In this document: positions 1-4,463 of the stretch, one piece after another
How the letters are laid out: each line of letters begins with the position of its first letter
Position numbering within the stretch: position 1 is the stretch's first letter
Source: Tenericutes bacterium 4572_104
Lineage (GTDB): Bacteria > Bacillota_I > Bacilli_A > Izemoplasmatales > UBA5603
Length of the DNA: 5,810 nucleotides
Direction: 5' to 3'
NCBI GenBank assembly: GCA_002084435.1
Contig: NBLG01000052.1
Span: 1-5,810, forward strand
Program-made: the position numbers and the translations under genes
Notes under the pieces: model-generated
Database searches by the model: none
What the model was told of the DNA's origin: nothing
What the model saw: the letters and a program-made list of their open reading frames with translations, nothing else

Positions 1-234
1 ATCTTGAAGTATTGCATATACCGTTGCTACACCAACATCAGGCCAATCGATTCCTCCGTCAAGCTCTGATTCATCTATTTCATAACTTACATATAAACCG
101 AGTTTTATTTTTCCTTTTTTAGGAAGCTCGGGTAGAGAACTCAGAAATTTCTCAGTTCCACTCTCTTCCAATGCCCATTTTTGTAGGTCTACTGCTTGAC
201 CTTTGCTAATTTGCCATCGAGATATGAAGATCAC
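1..234 (-). CDS. Hypothetical protein, 5' part only (runs off the left edge)
   Basis: An open frame on the minus strand runs from the left edge up to in-frame stops just upstream, at about 241-249. About 78 residues are visible. They are mixed and mostly polar, with no membrane segment; recognisable stretches include SRWQISKGQAVDLQKW and GGIDWPDVGVATVYAILQD. I do not recognise the family. The start is a problem. A strong Shine-Dalgarno sequence (AGAGGTGATC, 238-229) is present, but the only ATG at a usable distance (217-215) is in another frame and stops after three codons. The in-frame GTG (234-232) lies inside that Shine-Dalgarno sequence, and an ATA (225-223) would have the best spacing. 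Either the start is non-canonical or the gene is damaged at its 5' end. I give the GTG as a conventional choice. The gene follows the repeat at 272-360 and points the same way as the four genes upstream of it. Coding is likely; function is unknown. Confidence 0.5.
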   Translation of the reverse strand, partial: MIFISRWQISKGQAVDLQKWALEESGTEKFLSSLPELPKKGKIKLGLYVSYEIDESELDGGIDWPDVGVATVYAILQD

Positions 235-271
235 CTCTATTTATCGTCATTCAAACTTTGCTCCTGATTTC

Positions 272-360
272 ACTTAACGTTCCCAGCATATACGACGTTG
301 CCGTAGGCAATGTCCCTAAGGGCAAAGGCGTTAGCCCGTAAGCGTATATGCTGTGTTATA
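272..360 (-). repeat. Branched inverted repeat, attC-like in outline
   Basis: The outer arms AGCATATACG (285-294) and CGTATATGCT (343-352) are perfect complements. Outside them AAC (276-278) can pair with GTT (355-357), leaving unequal unpaired spacers of 6 and 2 nt. The interior holds a second 8-bp hairpin (ACGTTGCC 295-302 with GGCAATGT 306-313, one G-T pair, loop GTA) and short GC-rich hairpins at 314-322 and 327-336. On the minus strand, the direction of the flanking genes, the element starts with ATATAAC and ends with GTTAAGT. The end matches the integron core consensus GTTRRRY and the start only partly matches RYYYAAC. It lies 74 nt after the stop of the membrane gene and 38 nt before the next candidate start, as an attC would in a cassette array. 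It could instead be a REP/MITE-like dispersed repeat or a transcribed structure. The fold is directly visible; the class is inference. Confidence 0.65.
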
Positions 361-433
361 TGAAATGCTGTGCCGTTCTCTATCTTGTTATGAACGAGAA
401 GAACTACCCTTATCTTAATCTGCTGATTGATTG

Positions 434-1123
434 TCATGCAGTTACTCTACTTGCTCGCTTAAATAGCACAGCTACCATAGCAGTCGCAACTGGAAATGTA
501 ATACACCACAATGCAAGAGATACCATCGTAGCCATAATGATTCCCAATCCACCTAAGATAACACCTGCGATACCTGCCACACCGTTCACGATAAAAAGCC
601 ATCGTAGCCAGTTCTTCAATTTATCTCCGTCGAAAACTTGGCTAACAAAAACCGCAGCCAGGCCCATGAAGCCATAACCGATGCCCTCAATCGTGTTTGT
701 GATTGAGTGGGGACTGCCAATGACAAACCATTCAAGTCCTTCTGTGTATCCGCCTAAGAGGCTTTCCCGCACCAGGGTCAGTAGCACCCAGTAGTTGGCA
801 GCGAGAACAGCTCCGTACATGACTGCGAATACTAACCCAAGCAAGCTCCAGATCCTTTTATTATCCGAAGCATAGTAGTGGATGCAGGACATCATTGCAG
901 GGAATGTTAGGGCAAGCAGAAGACATGGTACTACCCAAGCTATATATGGAATAGGCTCAAAGGAGGCAGCAAATGCTGCTATCCCAGGCCATTCTGATGG
1001 TAAGGAAGACATGTAAGAACCGAAAGCCACAATAAACCAGACGACCCACACAGTGGTAAGGATCGCTGACCAGAAACCGATCCTATTGACTGTCTTATTT
1101 AACAAGCTGATTTGTGTTTTCAT
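434..1123 (-). CDS. Multi-pass membrane protein, six predicted transmembrane segments
   Basis: This encodes 229 residues starting MKTQISLLNK. I chose the ATG at 1123 because TAAAGGAGGA (1140-1131) sits 7 nt upstream; an in-frame ATG 21 nt earlier lies within the preceding gene and would place the Shine-Dalgarno sequence inside the coding region. Six hydrophobic stretches are visible, at roughly residues 14-34, 60-82, 89-115, 140-160, 174-196 and 200-222, with positively charged ends (DNKR, KLKNW, FKRA) between or after them. No catalytic, ATP-binding or transporter signature is seen. Length and topology would fit small integral membrane families such as DUF4386-like proteins, but I cannot assign it. 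The start is 1 nt beyond the stop of the gene at 1125-1700, so translational coupling is likely, and it is the last gene of the apparent operon. It is clearly richer in G+C than the hydrolase genes of the same operon, suggesting a different origin. No convincing terminator follows. Confidence 0.85.
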   Translation of the reverse strand: MKTQISLLNKTVNRIGFWSAILTTVWVVWFIVAFGSYMSSLPSEWPGIAAFAASFEPIPYIAWVVPCLLLALTFPAMMSCIHYYASDNKRIWSLLGLVFAVMYGAVLAANYWVLLTLVRESLLGGYTEGLEWFVIGSPHSITNTIEGIGYGFMGLAAVFVSQVFDGDKLKNWLRWLFIVNGVAGIAGVILGGLGIIMATMVSLALWCITFPVATAMVAVLFKRASRVTA

Positions 1124-1124
1124 A

Positions 1125-1700
1125 TCATAATCCTCCTTTATCAACGTTCCTTTTTATTAATCTGGACACAACGATTACTAATGTCATTAAAATTATCCCA
1201 CCTATAGCTATATACATTTGAATAAACTTAGCCAGTGCAAAACAAGAATGACCAATTGCCCACCAATTTGGAAAGTTTATAGGATTTGATGCCATCGACA
1301 GAAGGAAAATATTTTCAAGACCATCGCAACAAGCGCTGACTATTCCTAGAATAGCCATGCAACACCCGATTTTGCTCCAGATACTCCCCTTTGTTAACCT
1401 TCGCGCTAGTAATAAAGCTGTACTGAAGAAGAAAATACCATATCCTAACATGAAAAAATAATCAAAAATATTAGCAAGAATGAAAAGGGACATCTCATGA
1501 TTACTCATAGGAATAAATTTCGATTTAATATACGTACCACTAAATCCAAGTTGGGTTTCCTCAATGGTTCCGGAATAATTGGACATCTCCAATAATCCTA
1601 TTACCACTGGCATCATGATAATTATCAGTAGGGCCCCGAAGAGTGCCAGATATCTCAAGGTTTTTTCTGGGGGATTCTCAATTAGATATTTGAACGGCAT
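1125..1700 (-). CDS. Small integral membrane protein, about four or five transmembrane segments
   Basis: This encodes 191 residues starting MPFKYLIENP. The frame is open to a TTG at 1727, but the ATG at 1700 has GAAGG 8-9 nt upstream and leaves a natural 4-nt gap after the stop of the hydrolase gene at 1705, so I prefer it. Hydrophobic stretches lie at roughly residues 17-39, 72-98, 108-135 and 150-180. The 72-98 stretch is rich in Phe and Tyr. The segment before it (about 42-70) is polar and probably faces outside or forms a loop. A pair of cysteines (GCC) and a second pair (ACC) fall in the third hydrophobic stretch. I do not recognise the family. It is not obviously a duplicate of the following membrane protein, though both have similar size and layout and the two genes are almost contiguous, so the products may form a pair in the membrane. 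The partnership is inference from gene order. Confidence 0.82.
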   Translation of the reverse strand: MPFKYLIENPPEKTLRYLALFGALLIIIMMPVVIGLLEMSNYSGTIEETQLGFSGTYIKSKFIPMSNHEMSLFILANIFDYFFMLGYGIFFFSTALLLARRLTKGSIWSKIGCCMAILGIVSACCDGLENIFLLSMASNPINFPNWWAIGHSCFALAKFIQMYIAIGGIILMTLVIVVSRLIKRNVDKGGL

Positions 1701-1704
1701 GATT

Positions 1705-2433
1705 CTAACCTTCGTTATAATTATCAAAAAAATCTTTCATTAGGAAGGGTTTTCCATGTCCGGGGTAAACAGTATTTATATCTAAAGTTCTAAGCTTATC
1801 AACACTATTTTTAAAAGCCTCATTATCAACAATCATATTAAATTTAACGGGTTTATCTTTATTCATAAGCAAGTCCCCACAAAATAAATCTCCTTCAGCA
1901 GTTAAAAATCCAATAGATCCCTTTGAATGTCCAGGAATGTGATAAACCGTCGCGTTAAAACCGTAATCGGTAAGAATTTTCCCCTCTCTAAGATAGAAAT
2001 CGGGTTTAAATCGATCTTTTTTCTTTAGACTTAATCCAAATAAACGGGTCATCATTTTGCCAAGTATCCTCATGATGAAACCTAAATTTCGATTCCATGA
2101 AAAATCACCAAATTCCACCATTCCTGAATCCTCATGATGCATAGCTATTTCTGAATCAAATTTTGTACGAATATATGCACAGTTTCCTGTATGATCAAAA
2201 TCACCATGAGTTAAAAGGATTAATTTTAAATCACCATAATTACAACCCGCTTGCTTAATTCGTTTTTCTACTTCAGCCCTATTTTTTGATAGGCCGCAAT
2301 CAATCAGTATATATCCATCTTTTACTTTCAAAAGATAACAATTTACGCTTTTTAATTCAATTATTGTTAAGTTTTCAAGCATGTCCTTAATTGTATGATC
2401 GGCTTCCGTTGTCTTCTTTTGATTTTTTAGCAT
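1705..2433 (-). CDS. Metallo-beta-lactamase-fold hydrolase, cytoplasmic
   Basis: This encodes 242 residues with no signal peptide or membrane segment, so it is probably cytoplasmic. The ATG at 2433 is supported by GAGGTGA four nt upstream. The fold signatures are in the usual order: a beta-strand pair with YILIDCG (41-47); the metal motif THGDFDH (75-81; H76, D78, D80, H81); PGHSKGS with H169; FCGDLL with D187; and YPGHGKPF with H226. The canonical motif is HxHxDH; here the second His is Asp (D78), a variant that occurs in some members of the superfamily, so it need not mean loss of activity. A lysine- and arginine-rich insert lies at about 123-145. The family hydrolyses thioester, lactone, phosphoester or similar bonds using one or two metal ions; the substrate here is unknown. 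The gene lies 42 nt after a second, secreted member of the same fold and 4 nt before a membrane protein, which implies joint expression and possibly related substrates on two sides of the membrane. Confidence 0.93.
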   Translation of the reverse strand: MLKNQKKTTEADHTIKDMLENLTIIELKSVNCYLLKVKDGYILIDCGLSKNRAEVEKRIKQAGCNYGDLKLILLTHGDFDHTGNCAYIRTKFDSEIAMHHEDSGMVEFGDFSWNRNLGFIMRILGKMMTRLFGLSLKKKDRFKPDFYLREGKILTDYGFNATVYHIPGHSKGSIGFLTAEGDLFCGDLLMNKDKPVKFNMIVDNEAFKNSVDKLRTLDINTVYPGHGKPFLMKDFFDNYNEG

Positions 2434-2475
2434 CTTTTCACCTCAAATAATCATGGAAAATAACGCTTGAAATTC

Positions 2476-3288
2476 TTAATTAATTCCATCCATAATTATC
2501 ACTTTTGTATCATTATTAACTAATTCTCTAAAAATGCTTATTTGATCTATTTCTATACTATAGTGCATTGGAACGGCAATTTTAGGTTTTAAATTATTAA
2601 CAAACTCAGCGGCATCTTCTGCATTCATAGTTAGATTATCACCACCAATGGGAATCATTGCTAAATCTATATTTGAAATTTCATCCATTTCTGGTATATA
2701 ATCTGTATCCCCTGCATGATACAATTTAACATCCCCAATGGTAATTACATATCCAACCCACATTTTTCTCATCGGATGCGGAGTTAAAAATCCTGATTTT
2801 AGATTATATGCATCTATCGCTTCAATTGTAATATCACTAAAAGTTATCTTATCTTCTGGTTTAACTTCATAAATATTTAGTTCTGGAAGTTTTTTATTTA
2901 GCGTTCTAGCAACATCTTTTGGGCCAATAATAATAGTTTCTTTTTTTGCTAATTTTTCAATATCAGTAAGTGAAAAATGGTCATCATGTGAATGTGTGAT
3001 AAGAATATAATCGGCTTGTTCATCACCTTCCACTATTACAGGATCAATATAAATTACTTTTTCATACGAGTTTATCTTGAAACTAGAGGGGAAAAAATCA
3101 ATATGATCTGCAAGTAAAGGTATATTCATATTAACAATTCCTGTTGATTCAAGAATGATGTTGTCTGAAATTTCAAGCTTTTTTGGTTCAATCGGTCTTT
3201 TATCACTTTTAATCATCGATGTACAACCTGTTACCATTATTACCATTATAATACACAAAAGAATACTAAATAGTTTGAAAAATTTCAT
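2476..3288 (-). CDS. Metallo-beta-lactamase-fold lipoprotein, UlaG/UPF0173-like
   Basis: This encodes 270 residues. Residues 1-21 form a lipoprotein signal peptide: KFFK, a hydrophobic core, then the lipobox VTGC with C22 as the expected lipidated residue. The enzyme should therefore be anchored outside the cytoplasmic membrane. The mature part shows the metallo-hydrolase motif THSHDDH (98-104; H99, H101, D103, H104), then YHAGDTD (190-196; H191, D194) and AVPMHY (238-243; H242). HAGDTD followed by a late PMHY histidine is typical of the UlaG/UPF0173 branch and of related NAPE-PLD-like hydrolases, rather than true beta-lactamases. The substrate is not determinable. The ATG at 3288 has GGGGG 8-9 nt upstream. 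It is the first gene of the four-gene minus-strand operon and is divergent from a TetR repressor across a 150-bp region with two palindromic operators. Base composition is strongly AT-rich, as in the TetR gene. Extracellular anchoring of this fold is less usual than cytoplasmic location. Confidence 0.93.
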   Translation of the reverse strand: MKFFKLFSILLCIIMVIMVTGCTSMIKSDKRPIEPKKLEISDNIILESTGIVNMNIPLLADHIDFFPSSFKINSYEKVIYIDPVIVEGDEQADYILITHSHDDHFSLTDIEKLAKKETIIIGPKDVARTLNKKLPELNIYEVKPEDKITFSDITIEAIDAYNLKSGFLTPHPMRKMWVGYVITIGDVKLYHAGDTDYIPEMDEISNIDLAMIPIGGDNLTMNAEDAAEFVNNLKPKIAVPMHYSIEIDQISIFRELVNNDTKVIIMDGIN

Positions 3289-3322
3289 AATAAAACCCCC
3301 GAAAAATAATTCACCTATAATA

Positions 3323-3336
3323 AATGAACATTCATT
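3323..3336. promoter_or_regulatory. Putative TetR operator O1
   Basis: AATGAA-CA-TTCATT is an inverted repeat of 6-bp arms around 2 bp. Its core AATGAACATTCA recurs exactly, 28 bp away, in the second palindrome. It abuts a TATTAT box on the minus strand (3322-3317) that could be the -10 of the hydrolase operon. The size and symmetry are typical of TetR-family operators, and the gene for such a repressor starts 100 bp away. That this regulator binds here is inference. Confidence 0.75.
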
Positions 3337-3346
3337 TTTTTATAAT

Positions 3347-3364
3347 AGTGAATGAACATTCACT
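3347..3364. promoter_or_regulatory. Putative TetR operator O2 (perfect 8-2-8 palindrome)
   Basis: AGTGAATG-AA-CATTCACT is a perfect inverted repeat of 8-bp arms around 2 bp and is the stronger of the two sites. It follows a TATAAT box on the plus strand (3341-3346), which read on the other strand overlaps another TATTAT box. On its other side is TATATAAG (3365-3372), a second possible -10 for the repressor gene. Occupation of this site would block transcription in both directions. No good -35 hexamer is seen, so the exact promoters are uncertain. Confidence 0.8.
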
Positions 3365-3373
3365 TATATAAGA

Positions 3374-3411
3374 TTTTTGGTAGCTGAACGCGTAACCACG
3401 AGCGCCAAAAA
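3374..3411. repeat. Leader inverted repeat upstream of the TetR gene
   Basis: TTTTTGG (3374-3380) and CCAAAAA (3405-3411) are perfect complements, and inside them GCT (3383-3385) pairs with AGC (3401-3403). The loop, 3386-3400, is rich in G+C compared with the surroundings. It lies 27 nt before the start codon and probably within the transcribed leader. No T-run follows on either strand, so it is not a normal terminator. A role in translation or mRNA stability is possible but unproven. Confidence 0.45.
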
Positions 3412-3438
3412 AGTTATAAAAAAGGAAAGTTTTAATAA

Positions 3439-4032
3439 ATGAGCGTTTATTTATCAATTAAGATGAGACTCAGAGATAAAAAAAAATATAACGCAATTGT
3501 AAAGGCATCTATTCGACTAGTAAATAAGCTAGGGTTTTCTGGAATCTCAATAGCAAAAATTGCTAAAGAAGCGAAAGTGTCTCCTGCAACAATTTATATC
3601 TATTTCGAAAACAAAGAAGACCTCTTTACAAAAATTTATATTGATATTAGGAAAAAAATGGGACAAGCAGCAATGAATGAATTAGATGATAACAAATCTA
3701 TTGAAGAACAGTTTAAATCAATATGGCATAATTATTTGACCTATGCTCTTGCGCATATTGATTTTTTTATTTATCGAGAGAATTTTGAACAAACGTCTAT
3801 GATGAAGAAGATTCAGCATAACGATTTTGAACTGTTTAATTGTATAACAGATATAATTCAAAGAGGGGTTAAAGAACAGTGCATAAAAAATTTGTCGTTA
3901 ACGCTTTTGACATCCTTTGCTTTTATGCCAATAATTACAATGCTAAAGTTCCATTTTGAAGGAAGAATCAATATCGATGACAAGTTAATTAATCAAGCAA
4001 GCAACCTTGCATGGAACGCCGTAAAAATTTAG
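3439..4032 (+). CDS. TetR/AcrR-family transcriptional repressor
   Basis: This encodes 197 residues. The N-terminal DNA-binding domain (about 15-62) has the standard TetR pattern: a first helix KYNAIVKASIRLVNKLGF, then ISIAKIAKEAKVSPATIYIYFENKE. The helix-turn-helix spans about 37-56 and is followed by the typical YxYFxNKEDLF. The rest is an all-helical ligand-binding and dimerisation domain with no identifiable ligand; it contains the cluster HIDFFIYRENFEQ. I kept the ATG at 3439, although its purine-rich AAAGGAAAG is about 11-12 nt away; the next ATG, at residue 9, has no Shine-Dalgarno sequence. The gene is divergent from the hydrolase operon, and two palindromes sharing a core lie between them, so it most likely represses both that operon and itself until a ligand binds. 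Many TetR regulators act on the neighbouring divergent operon. No strong terminator follows the stop; only a weak AT-rich inverted repeat around 4062-4095 is present. Confidence 0.95.
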   Translation: MSVYLSIKMRLRDKKKYNAIVKASIRLVNKLGFSGISIAKIAKEAKVSPATIYIYFENKEDLFTKIYIDIRKKMGQAAMNELDDNKSIEEQFKSIWHNYLTYALAHIDFFIYRENFEQTSMMKKIQHNDFELFNCITDIIQRGVKEQCIKNLSLTLLTSFAFMPIITMLKFHFEGRINIDDKLINQASNLAWNAVKI

Positions 4033-4152
4033 AAAAAATTCCTGCTTTCATTATAAAAAATTCTATTATATCTCTTTTATTCTTCTTTAATAGAGGCAAA
4101 TTTGTTTAAATGTTTTCCTAAAGGCATCGCCCGAGTAATATGCCGCCTAACT

Positions 4153-4185
4153 ACTATTAAGCGAATAAAATGTTCGTTTAATAGT
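4153..4185. repeat. loxP-like 13-7-13 inverted repeat, candidate recombinase core site
   Basis: ACTATTAAGCGAA (4153-4165) and TTCGTTTAATAGT (4173-4185) pair over 13 positions, with 12 Watson-Crick pairs and one G-T, around the 7-bp asymmetric spacer TAAAATG. Two further pairs extend the arms after a mismatch (4150-4151 with 4187-4188), and a CCCGA/TCGGG pair (4130-4134 and 4190-4194) encloses the whole. Arms of 11-13 bp around 6-8 bp are the standard architecture of tyrosine-recombinase crossover sites such as loxP, FRT and dif. A tyrosine recombinase gene begins 275 bp downstream. A hairpin with no trailing T-run is the alternative. The structure is seen; the role is inferred. Confidence 0.6.
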
Positions 4186-4236
4186 CGTATCGGGAGGTAA
4201 AGCGAAGTGTTTATATTCATTCAATAAGCCACCATT

Positions 4237-4406
4237 ATGAAACTTGATATTGAAAATCTTTCACCCATAACTAAGATCAGCTAATAGACAAGCTTATTGA
4301 AGAAATAAAACTGATGAAAGACTCTTACCAACAGGAGTAGTTTCAATGAACCTACAATAAAGCTTATAAGGAGAAAACTCCTTATGATTTTGCTATTATA
4401 ATTTAG
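4237..4406 (+). pseudogene. Possible broken coding remnant, family unknown
   Basis: A frame from the ATG at 4237 reads MKLDIENLSPIT and then stops at 4282. Adding one base near 4272-4275 would join it to DQLIDKLIEEIKLMKDSYQQE (4275-4337), followed by a stop at 4338 and another at 4347. The same frame then continues as TYNKAYKEKTPYDFAIII to a stop at 4404. The joined text is protein-like, with an amphipathic helical stretch, and would need at least one indel and two nonsense changes to explain. It resembles the N-terminal part of a helical protein such as a transposase, but I cannot name the family. AT-rich DNA can give such text by chance, so confidence is low. Confidence 0.3.
4366..4385 (+). 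promoter_or_regulatory. Perfect 8-bp hairpin, loop AAAA
   Basis: ATAAGGAG (4366-4373) and CTCCTTAT (4378-4385) are perfect complements around AAAA; a G-T and a T-A pair can extend the stem. Only a weak T-rich stretch (GATTTTG) follows, so it would be a poor intrinsic terminator, though it could end read-through from the TetR gene. It is the first of three closely spaced palindromes before the recombinase and overlaps the degenerate coding remnant. Confidence 0.45.
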
Positions 4407-4425
4407 AAAAAATATATTCTAAATT
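4400..4425. promoter_or_regulatory. Perfect 9-8-9 palindrome, possible operator of the recombinase gene
   Basis: AATTTAGAA (4400-4408) and TTCTAAATT (4417-4425) are perfect inverted repeats around 8 bp. The left arm overlaps a consensus -10 box TATAAT (4397-4402), so a transcript towards the recombinase gene would start inside the palindrome. No matching -35 is visible. A protein dimer bound here, for example the recombinase itself or a directionality factor, would control that promoter or use the site as an arm-binding or core sequence. The binding protein is unknown. Confidence 0.45.
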
Positions 4426-4441
4426 GTGAAAATAATGACCA

Positions 4442-4463
4442 CCAAGGTGCGCTAACACCTTGG
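4442..4463 (+). promoter_or_regulatory. Perfect 8-bp GC-rich stem-loop over the recombinase start
   Basis: CCAAGGTG (4442-4449) and CACCTTGG (4456-4463) are perfect complements around the loop CGCTAA. The right arm contains the TTG that opens the recombinase frame. The left arm carries AAGGTG, the only ribosome-binding-like sequence near it, so the hairpin could hide translation initiation. An ATG at 4435 reads MTTKVR and stops in the loop at TAA (4453-4455). The structure is certain from the sequence; translational control is inference. Confidence 0.5.

Noticed and set aside
348..677. Open frame of 109 codons on the plus strand
   Set aside because: It lies mostly antisense to the membrane protein gene at 434-1123, begins in the repeat, has no ribosome binding site and its product resembles no protein family.
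3155..3355. Open frame of 66 codons on the plus strand
   Set aside because: It is antisense to the start of the lipoprotein gene, runs through the operators and has no independent support.
4033..4110. Intrinsic terminator after the TetR gene
   Set aside because: Only a weak AT-rich inverted repeat is present, with no stable GC stem followed by a T-run.
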